DNA from: CAYMFD01 sp964389475
GTDB taxonomy: Bacteria > Bacteroidota > Bacteroidia > Chitinophagales > Saprospiraceae
Assembly (NCBI GenBank): GCA_964389475.1
Contig: CAYMFD010000010.1
Location: 1 to 60,596 of the forward strand
Reading direction: 5' to 3'
DNA: 60,596 nt
Part shown: positions 29,207 through 38,062 of the stretch, one piece after another
How the letters are laid out: every line of letters begins with the position of its first letter
How positions within the stretch are numbered: position 1 is the first letter of the stretch
Program-made: the position numbers and the translations under genes
Notes under the pieces: model-generated
What the model saw: the letters and a program-made list of their open reading frames with translations, nothing else
Database searches by the model: none
What the model was told of the DNA's origin: nothing

Positions 29207-30017
29207 CCTCTAGCTCTTTCTGTTCCTCCCGTCGGGCATTTTGCACGACGTAGGCATGGGTAGTGGTTGTCACGTCATTGGCCAGGCGTACATCTATATC
29301 GTAGTCATTACTACCTCTCGGGATGGTGAACGACTCCACTACACCCACCACCAGTCCACGGGGGAATACGGCACTATAGCCACTGGTAATTACGGTATCT
29401 CCGACCGAGAGGTCCGTATGCCTAGGCACTCCTGACAGCGAAGCTCTCAGCGGGTCTCTATCCTGCCAAAAGAGGTTACCAAATGAGTACTTACCCTTGA
29501 TCTCACAGGATATCCGGCTCTGACTATGCAGTATGCTTATGACACTGGCGTAGTGCCGAGAGACGTCCTTGACGATGCCTACGACTCCTGTGGCGGAGGT
29601 GACCCCCATCATCGGCGCTATGCCATCTGCGGAGCCTTGGCAGAGGGTAAATGTATTGTTGCGCAGGTGTATCGTCTTGTTACAAACCGTCACAGGCAGC
29701 AGGTCGTACTGCCCCATAGAGTCTACGACCGTGGTAACCGATCGAGTATCGTTGGTAAGGATTTCGGATTTTATAAGCCGCTCTAGCAGTTGCTTATTCT
29801 CTACTTGCAGGCTATCATTGATACGCTGGAGGTCAAGGTAGGAGGCAAGGCGATCAGTCTGATTGCTGACCTTGGTCGTATAGAGAGACGTACTATTGAC
29901 AAAAATAGAACGCTGTATATCGTTGTAGTTTATGATGAGGTAAAAGCAGAAAACCTCTATCAGCAAGAATGCCAAATGAGTACCATACTTGACTATAAGA
30001 GCCAGTAATTCCTGCAT
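29196..30017 (-). CDS. mreC: Rod shape-determining protein MreC
   Basis: Periplasmic scaffold of the elongasome. One N-terminal membrane helix (HLAFLLIEVFCFYLII), a coiled coil (ASYLDLQRINDSLQVENKQL) and the twin beta-barrel region with GIAPMMGVTSATGVVGIV and SGYSAVFPRGLVVGVV are characteristic. It is 273 residues, normal for Bacteroidota, and lies 17 nt after mreB. Confidence 0.93.
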   Translation of the reverse strand: MQELLALIVKYGTHLAFLLIEVFCFYLIINYNDIQRSIFVNSTSLYTTKVSNQTDRLASYLDLQRINDSLQVENKQLLERLIKSEILTNDTRSVTTVVDSMGQYDLLPVTVCNKTIHLRNNTFTLCQGSADGIAPMMGVTSATGVVGIVKDVSRHYASVISILHSQSRISCEIKGKYSFGNLFWQDRDPLRASLSGVPRHTDLSVGDTVITSGYSAVFPRGLVVGVVESFTIPRGSNDYDIDVRLANDVTTTTHAYVVQNARREEQKELEDEG

Positions 30018-30034
30018 ATATCACGCTACCTGTA

Positions 30035-31075
30035 CTAGATGTCTCTAGCTGTTCTACGATCGATTAAGAAAGAGTATCGATGGCTGTTCTTTAAGGCTAG
30101 CCCTGTACCACGAACCACCGCTCGTAGCGGGTCATCGGCCACCTGGACACCTAGCTTAGTCTTAGCAGCTACCCGATTGGCAAGACCTCTCAGGAGAGCT
30201 CCTCCGCCGGTGAGGTATAGCCCGGTACGATAGATATCAGCAGCTAGCTCTGGCGGTGTATCCTCTAGTGCCTTGAGGATGGCCTCTTCGATCTTGGAGA
30301 TGCTCTTGTCTAGCGCCTCGGCTACTTCGACGTGATTGGTAAATACCTGCTGAGGTATACCCGTCAGTAGGTCACGACCATTGACCGCAAACGGCTCTGG
30401 CGCATCGTCTAGCTCTGGGCTAGCGGCACCCACATGTATTTTGATTTGTTCGGCGGTCCGCTCACCTATGAGTAGGTTGTGCTTACGCTTCATATAGTCG
30501 ATGATGTCATTGGTAAACTCGTCACCAGCTATCCTTATACTCTGGTCGGTAACGATACCCGACAGTGCTATCACGGCGATCTCCGTCGTACCACCACCTA
30601 TATCGATGATCATATTACCTACTGGCTCCTCTACGTCTAGACCTATACCTAGGGCTGCTGCCATGGGCTCATGTATAAGGTAGGTCTCCTTGCTATCTAC
30701 ATGGTCTGCGCTGTCAAAGACGGCACGCTTCTCCACCTCTGTAATACCTGAAGGAATACAGATAACGATCTTAAGGTGGGTGAAGAATCGCCTTTTCTCA
30801 CCGATGAGGGCTATCAATCCTTGTATCAAGGCCTCCGCTGCCTGAAAATCGGCAATCACGCCATCCTTGAGCGGACGTATGGTCTTGATATTCTCATGTG
30901 TCTTCTCGTGCATCTGCATAGCACGCTTACCCACAGCGATGACCTCATTGGTCCTGCGATTGATAGCGACGATGCTCGGCTCATCGATTACTACCTCATC
31001 ATTTTGAATGATAAGCGTATTGGCCGTACCTAAATCGATCGCTAGCTCTTGGGTAAAAAATCTAAATAGATTCAT
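30035..31075 (-). CDS. mreB: Rod shape-determining actin-like protein MreB
   Basis: Cytoskeletal ATPase that positions cell-wall synthesis. Starting at MNLFRFFTQELAIDLGTANT gives 346 residues, the usual size; the frame is open 14 codons further upstream but that extension is not conserved-looking. Phosphate-binding motifs are DLGTANTLI (phosphate 1), IDIGGGTTEIAVI (phosphate 2) and LTGGGALLRGL (adenosine). It heads the operon mreBCD-mrdA. A possible minus-strand -7 box, TACTTTTG, lies at 31264-31271, giving a long leader of about 190 nt. Confidence 0.95.
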   Translation of the reverse strand: MNLFRFFTQELAIDLGTANTLIIQNDEVVIDEPSIVAINRRTNEVIAVGKRAMQMHEKTHENIKTIRPLKDGVIADFQAAEALIQGLIALIGEKRRFFTHLKIVICIPSGITEVEKRAVFDSADHVDSKETYLIHEPMAAALGIGLDVEEPVGNMIIDIGGGTTEIAVIALSGIVTDQSIRIAGDEFTNDIIDYMKRKHNLLIGERTAEQIKIHVGAASPELDDAPEPFAVNGRDLLTGIPQQVFTNHVEVAEALDKSISKIEEAILKALEDTPPELAADIYRTGLYLTGGGALLRGLANRVAAKTKLGVQVADDPLRAVVRGTGLALKNSHRYSFLIDRRTARDI

Positions 31076-31287
31076 AAAATAAACATCAACATAAGACTCC
31101 CATAGGGAAGTCACCAATCTATAATCTCACAATAGAATCCAAGAAATATCACAAGTGAAAGTAAATCAACACTTTACACCAGACCCCTCTCGTAGTCTAT
31201 CTATAGTAGCAAATAATATGCCGTGGCCCTAACGCCACTGCTGGGGATTGATATGCAGGAGATCAAAAGTATAACAAATATGGACAG

Positions 31288-31295
31288 TATTTTTG
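31288..31295 (+). promoter_or_regulatory. -7 box directly before meaB
   Basis: TATTTTTG is an exact TAnnTTTG match ending 7 nt before the meaB ATG, so the predicted transcription start coincides with the start codon. No TTG is found at -33. A minus-strand TACTTTTG at 31264-31271 suggests that divergent promoters share this interval. Confidence 0.4.
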
Positions 31296-31302
31296 ACCTC
31301 AG

Positions 31303-32319
31303 ATGTCAGGAATAAATCCAAGGATTAAGGTACGTGCCAAAAGCTCGCAAAGCATCGATTACTACGTCGATGGTCTCAAGCGTGGTGACCGGTATATACT
31401 AAGCGAGTGTATCACGCTAGTAGAGAGTACACATAGCAAAGACGACCAGTTACGGCTCGACCTGTTAAAGTATGCCACTCAGCAAAAGTCAGCCAGCCGC
31501 CGTATTGCGATCACGGGTAGTCCTGGAGCTGGCAAGAGCACCCTCATAGAGGCGCTAGGCAGTAGTTTTATCACAGCAGGCGACGACGTAGCTGTCCTAG
31601 CAATAGACCCTAGTAGCAGTCAGTCTGGTGGCAGTATACTGGGTGATAAGACCCGTATGCAGGTACTATCGCAGGCAACAGGAGCTTACATACGACCTAC
31701 CGCAGCAGGTAAGACGCTAGGTGGTACTGCCAGACATACCAAAGAGGCGATGACCCTATGCGAAGCGGCGGGTTTCGATACCATAATCATCGAGACAGTC
31801 GGTGTCGGTCAGTCAGAAACCGAGGTAGCAGGCATCGTCGATATGATGCTAGTCGTCTTACTACCAGGTGCTGGTGATGAGGTACAGGGTATCAAGCGAG
31901 GTATCATGGAGATGGCCGACCTCCTTATCATCAATAAGGCAGACGGCGACCGGCTATCTCTAGCTCACGACACAATGCTCGCCTACCGGTCTGCCCTATC
32001 GCTACTGCCTAGGCGGCACGATACTTGGCGACCCAAGGCGATCAAGGTCTCGGCCCTACACAAGGAAGGTCTCGATAAGATCACAGCAGCTGTAACTACC
32101 TACTACACCACCCTAGGAGGAGAGGCGATCGACCGCCTACGACTAGAGCAAGACGCGAAGTGGTACCGCTACCAGGTAGAGCGGATAATCATAGACCGCT
32201 TCCTCAAAGATCCTACCTATGCCCAGATCGTCAATGACTGTATGACCGACATCGTACAGGCTGACATTGATGCCTTTACCGCCCTAGACCAGACGATCAA
32301 TCAAATACTAGGCGCATGA
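31303..32319 (+). CDS. meaB: MeaB/ArgK-family GTPase, methylmalonyl-CoA mutase chaperone
   Basis: A G3E GTPase that guards loading and repair of adenosylcobalamin in methylmalonyl-CoA mutase. The 338-residue protein has the P-loop ITGSPGAGKSTLIEAL, the base-recognition NKAD in LLIINKADGDR, VLAIDPSSSQSGGSILGDKT typical of MeaB, and TVGVGQSETEV. The start MSGINPRIKVR fits the family beginning. Its stop overlaps the M23 peptidase start by 4 nt. The mutase it normally serves is not adjacent; a fused mutase with its own G domain (icmF) lies 21 kb away. Confidence 0.93.
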   Translation: MSGINPRIKVRAKSSQSIDYYVDGLKRGDRYILSECITLVESTHSKDDQLRLDLLKYATQQKSASRRIAITGSPGAGKSTLIEALGSSFITAGDDVAVLAIDPSSSQSGGSILGDKTRMQVLSQATGAYIRPTAAGKTLGGTARHTKEAMTLCEAAGFDTIIIETVGVGQSETEVAGIVDMMLVVLLPGAGDEVQGIKRGIMEMADLLIINKADGDRLSLAHDTMLAYRSALSLLPRRHDTWRPKAIKVSALHKEGLDKITAAVTTYYTTLGGEAIDRLRLEQDAKWYRYQVERIIIDRFLKDPTYAQIVNDCMTDIVQADIDAFTALDQTINQILGA

Positions 32320-33959
32320 TCACTCGACTTATCACTAGCCTCGTGTGCCTGACCTTATCGATGGTTACCCTACTTGGCCAGAGCAAGCCCGATAGTAACT
32401 ATTTCATATCACCCGTCCTACACGATATCGTGCTGGCGGGTAGTTTCGGTGAGTTGCGATCCACCCACTTCCATGCCGGCGTAGATATCAAGCCCAGGGT
32501 CAAAGACCGTATCGGTGACAGCATCGTTGTCGTTGCTGACGGCTATGTGTCCCGCATCAAGATACAGACAGGTGGTTACGGGCAGGCCGTCTATATCGAC
32601 CACCCCAACGGACACACCAGCGTATATGCCCACCTTGACGAGCTGACAGATACGCTAGCCAGCTATGTAGCGACCATACAGCGGGCGACACAATCCTACG
32701 AGGTAGACCTGTATCCCGATAGTACTAGCTTCGCTGTGAGGCAGGGCCAGTACTTAGGCACTATGGGCAATACGGGTCGCAGCTATGCCCCGCACCTCCA
32801 CTTTGAGATACGTCATACCCGGACCGAGACACCACAAGACCCCTGCCTATGGGGTATAGGTGCTCCAGATCACAAGCCGCCTACCCTACAGAGCATAGGC
32901 CTAGAAGCAATGACGCCTGACCTCCAGACGATCAGTCAGCAGATCCACTATCCCGAAGGCAGTGAAGCTAGCATTCGTGTGCCCGGCTGGCGAGTAGGTA
33001 TCGACGTACAGGCCTATGACCAGATGGATGGCAGCACCAACCGCAACGGTGTATATCTACGGCAGATCTTCGTCGATGATACCCTGCACTGGGAGAGCCG
33101 CACCGACTCCATACAGTGGGACGAGACTAGATATATACGCAGCTACTATGACTACAGTGATAAGGTTAGCCTCAACCGTACAGCTGTATGCGCCTACGTA
33201 TGGCCGGGCTCACCCCTGAGTATTTACACTAAGAAAGGAGGCCCCATCAAGCTCTTCGGCGACCAAGCCCGTAAGGTAGAGATCGTCCTCACCGACCTTG
33301 CTGGCAATACCAAACGTTACCGCCTATCGTTACTACGAGCCGACCCTGTAGATGCACCACCCGTAACCTCTTACAATGCTCTCATCCGGTGGGACACCAC
33401 CTATGCCCTACGTATGGGTAGGTCAGAGATCAAGATCGACTCCGCGACATTTGATCGAGATGTACGATGGCAATATGGCGAAGAGGCCGGTCATATCAAG
33501 CTACACGAAAAGACACAAACCGCCTACAGGCACATACACCTCAAGGTTGCCAGTAGCCAGGCCCTAGACCACCGTAGTTGTCTAGTCTACCATGACGATA
33601 AGCGGCTTACATCCTATGGTGGATCGATCCGCGGTGACACCCTCACTACCACCATAGGGGCTCTTGGAGACTACAGCATCGTACAGGATACCACGCCACC
33701 CACCATCGAGCTCGTCCAGCAGTCCGCCAGCCAGCTGCTACTCCGCATCGATGACAATCTAGCTACCAAAGGATCTGCCGCAGAGGTTAAGATCAACGTC
33801 TACATAGACGGAGAGTGGCAGATCACACCCTACAAGGTCATGACCAGACAACTGCGTGTGCCACTAGATCACCTACCCGCCGGCACACATCAGGTGATGA
33901 TACAGGTGACAGACGATCGTGGTAATGAGAGTATATGGGAGCGAGCGATAGAGGTGTAG
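32316..33959 (+). CDS. M23-family zinc peptidase (putative peptidoglycan hydrolase)
   Basis: A secreted 547-residue protein with a signal peptide (MITRLITSLVCLTLSMVTLL). The LytM/M23 zinc site is complete: HFHAGVDIKP supplies His and Asp, and APHLHFEIRHT the HxH. NGHTSVYAHLDEL is the conserved strand between them. The remaining 350 residues are beta-rich and end with Ig-like text (TTPPTIELVQQSASQLLL). Bacteroidota M23 proteins of this shape are thought to trim peptidoglycan cross-links. Translational coupling to meaB has no obvious functional meaning. Confidence 0.9.
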   Translation: MITRLITSLVCLTLSMVTLLGQSKPDSNYFISPVLHDIVLAGSFGELRSTHFHAGVDIKPRVKDRIGDSIVVVADGYVSRIKIQTGGYGQAVYIDHPNGHTSVYAHLDELTDTLASYVATIQRATQSYEVDLYPDSTSFAVRQGQYLGTMGNTGRSYAPHLHFEIRHTRTETPQDPCLWGIGAPDHKPPTLQSIGLEAMTPDLQTISQQIHYPEGSEASIRVPGWRVGIDVQAYDQMDGSTNRNGVYLRQIFVDDTLHWESRTDSIQWDETRYIRSYYDYSDKVSLNRTAVCAYVWPGSPLSIYTKKGGPIKLFGDQARKVEIVLTDLAGNTKRYRLSLLRADPVDAPPVTSYNALIRWDTTYALRMGRSEIKIDSATFDRDVRWQYGEEAGHIKLHEKTQTAYRHIHLKVASSQALDHRSCLVYHDDKRLTSYGGSIRGDTLTTTIGALGDYSIVQDTTPPTIELVQQSASQLLLRIDDNLATKGSAAEVKINVYIDGEWQITPYKVMTRQLRVPLDHLPAGTHQVMIQVTDDRGNESIWERAIEV

Positions 33960-34028
33960 GGGGAGAAGCACTCTTATTTTTTTTGGATTTGGCTGTGAGG
34001 CAAGTGAGTGAGCTACTACCCTACGACG

Positions 34029-34125
34029 CCGCGCTGCGGGTAGAACCGCGGCACCGCTAACTAATGACTTTACATCATCGTCTGTAAATACAAAAGTCGA
34101 AGAAGTATCCATGCAGATGGATACT
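34029..34125. repeat. Intergenic repeat element, copy A
   Basis: CCGCGCTGCGGGTAGAACCG begins a segment shared with copies at 43501-43577 and 43919-44035. About 70 nt on it has a perfect hairpin, AGTATCCAT (34104-34112) and ATGGATACT (34117-34125), matched by a related AGTATC/GATACT hairpin in the last copy. Confidence 0.55.
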
Positions 34126-34184
34126 CGTGATCAAGTCTTATCGGCAGGTATTCAACTTTATTCCAAAAGTGACCTTTCCATACT

Positions 34185-34847
34185 ATGAATAAGAAGGAAT
34201 ATATCTGGGACTTTCTAGTCGACCTGACCAATAACAACTCCAAGGAGTGGATGGATGAGCATCGTGACCGCTACCAGACCGCAAGGAAGTACTGGGTCGA
34301 TGAGGTAGGAGCAGTACTCAATCGCCTGTCGCATCACGACACCTACTTTGAGCAGTTCGAACCAAAGAAGATCATGCAGCGGATCAACAACAACCGCATG
34401 TTTCACCCAGATAAGCCGATCTACAAAGGCCACTTCACAGCCTCGCCGGCAGGAAAGACCGATATGATCACCAAGATCTTTATGGCCTTCGGGCCTGGGT
34501 TTACGATGATAGGTGGAGGCATCTACCGCCCTGATTCCGCCGCTCTCAAAAGTATACGAGCAGCCATCGACTACGATGCGCAAGAGCTCCTCGACATCAT
34601 CAACGACAAGGACCTAGTAGCCGTCACAGGTGGATTGGCAGACGACGAGACCAAACTCAAAACCTCACCCAAGGGATACCCTAACAATCACCCTCACGTT
34701 GAGCTGCTCCGCTACAAGAGCTTCACTGCGCAGTACTCCCCATCTAAGAAAGCTATCATCAATGCCGACCTTGCAGACGAGGTAGAACGGGTGTATTTAG
34801 CCATACGGCCGCTGGTACAGTGGATCGAGAAAGCGATGAGTGTGTAG
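34185..34847 (+). CDS. DUF2461 (TIGR02453) family protein
   Basis: A 220-residue soluble protein of the DUF2461 family. FLVDLTNNNSKEWMDEHRDRY at the N-terminus, NRMFHPDKPIYKGHFTA and then KTSPKGYPNNHPHVELLRYK are the family landmarks. The function is unknown in general. It stands alone; the sequence upstream holds a copy of an intergenic repeat. Confidence 0.9.
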   Translation: MNKKEYIWDFLVDLTNNNSKEWMDEHRDRYQTARKYWVDEVGAVLNRLSHHDTYFEQFEPKKIMQRINNNRMFHPDKPIYKGHFTASPAGKTDMITKIFMAFGPGFTMIGGGIYRPDSAALKSIRAAIDYDAQELLDIINDKDLVAVTGGLADDETKLKTSPKGYPNNHPHVELLRYKSFTAQYSPSKKAIINADLADEVERVYLAIRPLVQWIEKAMSV

Positions 34848-34939
34848 GTGGCTTCTCATACATGGCAAAAAGATCAAAGACCTGTGGTGCTTAGCAGAAA
34901 GGTTTGCAATCAGAAAGTATCCTTAGCAACTACCTCCCT

Positions 34940-35365
34940 TCAATGCTGAAAACACCGGCTACTCCCATTATCGGTCATATTCTTACAGCGTGTGCCACTC
35001 TTAGTAGTACCGGTACATCGTGTGGCCTTAGCAGCACTCTGTAAGCAATCCGTGCCCGTGCCTACGATATCCACACTAAACTGGACACCTCGATAATCAT
35101 TGAATGTTGCCGAGCCATTGACTATCCGTGGTGGATCAAACTCACCTGAGTCAGTGTGACCACCATTAGGGAAATTCATTTGTACGAGTCGCTGGCCGAC
35201 CAGCTCTAGCGTCAGCTTATATTGCGATGATCTACCAGTAGTGGGGTTGTACCTTTTGACATCAGCACAGTAGGTACCATCTGCAAAATGACGCTTATTG
35301 CAACTCGTCGAGAGGAATAGCAAAAAGAGAACGGTGAGTAAAGTAGGTGTGTATAATCTCTTCAT
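34940..35365 (-). CDS. Small lipoprotein with C-terminal Cys/His motif
   Basis: A 141-residue protein with a lipoprotein signal: LLTVLFLLFLSTSC, Cys at about residue 22. The mature part is beta-rich (YKLTLELVGQRLVQMNF, GSATFNDYRGVQFSV). The C-terminus CTGTTKSGTRCKNMT followed by SSRCFQH forms a Cys-x8-Cys...Cys-x2-His pattern, a short zinc-knuckle-like motif found on many otherwise unrelated bacterial proteins. No function can be given. The gene is isolated. Confidence 0.75.
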   Translation of the reverse strand: MKRLYTPTLLTVLFLLFLSTSCNKRHFADGTYCADVKRYNPTTGRSSQYKLTLELVGQRLVQMNFPNGGHTDSGEFDPPRIVNGSATFNDYRGVQFSVDIVGTGTDCLQSAAKATRCTGTTKSGTRCKNMTDNGSSRCFQH

Positions 35366-35524
35366 TGAAGCTGTTGTAGCGATTTAGAGAATAATCAAAG
35401 TAAGAAAAACCTCGCAATCAGACTGCTTGCCCTTCCACTCGCAGAAGCTTCCGCCTGTATGCTAAGCAGATTGCATAAGTGCTCTCAGGTAATAGCCGTA
35501 ACTTAGTATCTAAATGAGGAGATA

Positions 35525-35758
35525 ATGTCTACTATAGAACTCAAGCAAAAGGTATTGGAAAAGCTAGAGTCGGCTGATGACTACTTGCTGAAAGAGATTC
35601 TAGGTATATTAGAACTAGAGAATTTTAAGTCTGACATACTGAAAATCCCTGAAGCCCATAAAAAGTCCATTGATGCCGGGTTAGCTGAAATGGAGGCTGG
35701 CGAAACAGTATCAAACGAAGAGGTAACAATAAAGGTGCAGCAATGGCTAGGCAAATAG
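35525..35758 (+). CDS. Antitoxin of a RelE/ParE-type module
   Basis: A 77-residue, acidic, mostly helical protein (MSTIELKQKVLEKLESADDY, LKEILGILE). A C-terminal segment, HKKSIDAGLAEMEAGETVSN, is typical of antitoxins that wrap a RelE-fold partner. The gene overlaps the toxin gene by 16 nt. The antitoxin at 52569-52793 has the same layout, so the two modules are probably related. Confidence 0.8.
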   Translation: MSTIELKQKVLEKLESADDYLLKEILGILELENFKSDILKIPEAHKKSIDAGLAEMEAGETVSNEEVTIKVQQWLGK

Positions 35759-36060
35759 TCTGGTCCAAGACCTCTTTGTCCCTGCTCCAAGAAATTGTGG
35801 AGTATTGGAATGAAAGAAATGGTAGCTCTGCATATTCAGAAAAATTATTTGCTCTTTTTCAAAACCTACTACAACAACTAGCTCGCTATCCGGAATCAGG
35901 TGGACTCACAGATAACAAAAGGATCAGATACAAGAGAATACGTACTTACTATATCTACTTTTCTTATGAAACCAACTCACTGACGGTAATCGCTATTTGC
36001 CATGTCAAAAGAAGCCCAGAATATATAAAAGCACTACTCAAAGACTCTACAATAGTTTAA
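35743..36060 (+). CDS. RelE/ParE-superfamily toxin
   Basis: A 105-residue basic protein with the RelE/ParE fold pattern: a first strand QIVWSKTSLSLLQEIVEYW, then LARYPESGG, a basic strand RIRYKRIRTYYIYFSYE, and the C-terminal VIAICHVKRSPEYIKALL. Whether it is a ribosome-dependent RNase or a gyrase inhibitor cannot be read from sequence. It is encoded after its antitoxin with overlapping frames. Confidence 0.85.
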   Translation: MARQIVWSKTSLSLLQEIVEYWNERNGSSAYSEKLFALFQNLLQQLARYPESGGLTDNKRIRYKRIRTYYIYFSYETNSLTVIAICHVKRSPEYIKALLKDSTIV

Positions 36061-36110
36061 TTCGGCTAGCGCCTGTCTGCCAAGCAGGTAGCGTTCATTC
36101 CATACAAAGT

Positions 36111-36149
36111 GATTCGCATCACTCCGCATCACTCCGCATCACCAGCATC
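36111..36149. repeat. Short tandem repeat
   Basis: The decamer ACTCCGCATC occurs twice in tandem (36121-36140), flanked by the degenerate GATTCGCATC and ACCAGCATCA. It lies between the toxin gene and the tRNA-Gln terminator. No function is evident. Confidence 0.6.
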
Positions 36150-36187
36150 AACCGGTCTCACCCCACCACCCGTTCGCAGTAGCCCCA

Positions 36188-36223
36188 AACAATAAGAGCC
36201 CTTCTTGCGAAGAGCTCTTATTG
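36188..36223 (-). terminator. Terminator of tRNA-Gln
   Basis: On the minus strand AACAATAAGAGC pairs with GCTCTTATTGTT (12 bp) directly after the tRNA 3' end, sharing its last bases, and ends in a short T-rich stretch. This fits a terminator or 3' processing hairpin. Confidence 0.6.
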
Positions 36224-36294
36224 TTGACCCACAAGGACTCGAACCTTGAATGACGGTACCAAAAACCGTAGTGTTACCATTACACCATGGGTCA
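36224..36294 (-). tRNA. tRNA-Gln (anticodon TTG)
   Basis: A full cloverleaf of 71 nt. The acceptor is TGACCCA/TGGGTCA, the D stem GTGT/ACAC, and the anticodon stem ACGGT/ACCGT encloses the loop TTTTGGT with anticodon TTG. The T arm is CAAGG-TTCGAGT-CCTTG and the discriminator is A. CCA is not encoded. A good promoter lies 20 nt upstream. Confidence 0.95.
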
Positions 36295-36313
36295 ATGCTT
36301 TTGTAAGCGACCG

Positions 36314-36345
36314 CAAAGATATACCTTTTCTTTTTTTACAGCCAA
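36314..36345 (-). promoter_or_regulatory. Promoter of tRNA-Gln
   Basis: On the minus strand TTG (36343-36345), 21 nt, and TATCTTTG (36314-36321) match the Bacteroidota consensus. The start would be near 36307, 13 nt before the mature tRNA. Confidence 0.7.
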
Positions 36346-36496
36346 GTAAGCGGCTTGAAATTTAAAGTCAAGGTCTCCGCCCAGCATCCAACTGCCAAAA
36401 CAGGTACAATTGATCATCCTATATCTCTAGAGAACAAACAGGGCAGTATATTAGGGCTACGACTCTATATTAGTCGACCACAGCCATCCGCACATT

Positions 36497-37849
36497 ATGA
36501 AGAACGTCTTGCCTCTACTACTGCTACTGTCCATACAAACGGCAGTGTGCCAGTCTATCCAGTCCACCAATATATACGACATCATCGAGAGCATATCACC
36601 AGACCGCATCTATGAGGACATAGAGGAGTTAGCGAACTTCGGCACCCGCCATACCCTATCCGACACCGTAAGCAACACCCGAGGTATCGGTGCTGCAAGA
36701 CGGTGGGTCAAGGCAGAGATGGACGAGATATCGAGTGACTGCGAAGGCTGCCTGGAGGTCTCATACCTAGGCGATCTGGTCAAAGAGGGAGAGAACAGAC
36801 GGATATTTAAAGATGTGGAGGTGGTCAATGTCATGGCTATCAAGCGAGGGACGGTCTACCCCAATCGATACATCATCATGGCGGGAGACATCGACTCTCG
36901 CATATCAGACCCTAACGACCACACTGGCGATAGCCCCGGTGCTAATGATAATGCTAGTGGACTGGCTGGAGTCCTAGAAGCAGCTAGGGTACTGAGCAAG
37001 TATGACTTTGCAGCATCGATCATATTCGTGGGATTATCCGGCGAGGAGCAAGGCCTATTCGGTGGTAAGATCATGGCAGCACATGCCAAGGCAGAGAGCT
37101 GGGACATCATCGGCATCCTCAATAATGATATGATCAGCAATATAGAAGGTGTAGATGGGGTGATTGATAATCGTACGTTTAGGATATTCTCTGAGGCGAG
37201 TCGAGCAGACGAGGACGAGCAGCAGCGTATCTGGAAGCGATTTTACGGTGGCGAGGTAGACGGGCCATCGAGGCAACTGGCTCGCTATGTACACCGGATC
37301 ACCTCTAGCTATATGCCAGAGATGAATCCTATGATGATCTACCGCCTAGATCGCTTCGGGCGGGGTGGCCACCACAAGCCCTTCTGTGACGCTGGCTATG
37401 CAGGTATACGCATCATGGAGGCCCACGAAAACTACAATCGCCAACACCAAGACATACGTACCGAAGACGGCATCGACTATGGCGACGTGCTGGCCGGTGT
37501 AGATAGGCACTATGCCGCTAAGCTCACCACCGTCAATGCCATCAATCTAGCTAGTATCGCCAGTGCTCCTGCACCTCCGCAAGGGCTGATGATAGGCGGT
37601 GCCGTACAGCCATCTACTAGGCTCAAGTGGGATGGTAGCACGGACAAACATATCGCCGGGTATAAGATCTACTGGCGTGAGACTACCGCTCCTCAGTGGC
37701 AGCATAGTCGAGTGGTAGCGAGTGATGTTCACGACTTTACCCTAGAGGGCATCGTAATCGACAACTACCTCTTTGGGGTGGCCAGTATCGATGCGGCAGG
37801 CAACGAGAGTCTCGTGACTTATCCCATGACACTGATACCGAGGAGGTAG
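36497..37849 (+). CDS. Secreted M28-family peptidase-like protein with fibronectin-type domain
   Basis: A 450-residue protein with a signal peptide (MKNVLPLLLLLSIQTAVC). The central part follows the M28 zinc aminopeptidase layout: DSPGANDNASGLAGVLEAA (bridging Asp), FVGLSGEEQGLFGG (catalytic and metal Glu), ILNNDMISN (metal Asp) and GRGGHHKPF (metal His). The first metal ligand, usually His in HxDS, is Asp here (IIMAGDIDSR). About 90 C-terminal residues form a fibronectin III-like domain (LKWDGSTDKHIAGYKIYWR). It probably degrades peptides outside the cytoplasm. No sorting domain is seen. Confidence 0.85.
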   Translation: MKNVLPLLLLLSIQTAVCQSIQSTNIYDIIESISPDRIYEDIEELANFGTRHTLSDTVSNTRGIGAARRWVKAEMDEISSDCEGCLEVSYLGDLVKEGENRRIFKDVEVVNVMAIKRGTVYPNRYIIMAGDIDSRISDPNDHTGDSPGANDNASGLAGVLEAARVLSKYDFAASIIFVGLSGEEQGLFGGKIMAAHAKAESWDIIGILNNDMISNIEGVDGVIDNRTFRIFSEASRADEDEQQRIWKRFYGGEVDGPSRQLARYVHRITSSYMPEMNPMMIYRLDRFGRGGHHKPFCDAGYAGIRIMEAHENYNRQHQDIRTEDGIDYGDVLAGVDRHYAAKLTTVNAINLASIASAPAPPQGLMIGGAVQPSTRLKWDGSTDKHIAGYKIYWRETTAPQWQHSRVVASDVHDFTLEGIVIDNYLFGVASIDAAGNESLVTYPMTLIPRR

Positions 37850-37971
37850 TTAAATTGTGACGCTGTACGGCGACTACCACAAGTCTAACTGGTGGGAGCT
37901 AATTATTCGAAGCAGACTAGCTACCCTTTGATGATGAAACCGGCACCCTAAAAAACATCATCAACAACAAG

Positions 37972-38005
37972 TTGGGCATAGAACTTCTAAAAAGGTGTAT
38001 GTTTG
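37972..38005 (+). promoter_or_regulatory. Promoter of the aromatic amino acid operon
   Basis: TTG (37972-37974), a 23-nt spacer and TATGTTTG (37998-38005) match the Bacteroidota promoter, with the same spacing as at purH. The predicted start is near 38012, 15 nt before the leader-peptide ATG. Confidence 0.65.
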
Positions 38006-38026
38006 CAGCAGATGAATAATAAAACG

Positions 38027-38062
38027 ATGGCATACTACTATTTCTGGAACTACTCACGCTGA
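38027..38062 (+). CDS. Aromatic leader peptide MAYYYFWNYSR
   Basis: An 11-codon ORF encoding MAYYYFWNYSR: six of its ten residues after Met are aromatic (four Tyr, one Phe, one Trp), and Tyr-Tyr-Tyr-Phe-Trp is consecutive. It starts at ATG in an A-rich context (AAAACG before ATG) and ends in TGA at 38060-38062. It sits between a consensus promoter and an intrinsic terminator directly before pheA, the position of an attenuator leader peptide. Such clustering of the end products of the operon is very unlikely by chance. The ribosome would stall here when charged Tyr, Phe or Trp tRNA is scarce. It is too short for ordinary gene callers. Confidence 0.8.
   Translation: MAYYYFWNYSR

Noticed and set aside
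34029..34062. T-box-like core (GGGTAGAACCGCG) in repeat copy A, with a similar string in copy C
   Set aside because: It differs from the T-box core by one base, but T-boxes are not known from Bacteroidota, the element is not upstream of an amino acid gene, and copy B lacks the core. Chance similarity within a repeat is more likely.
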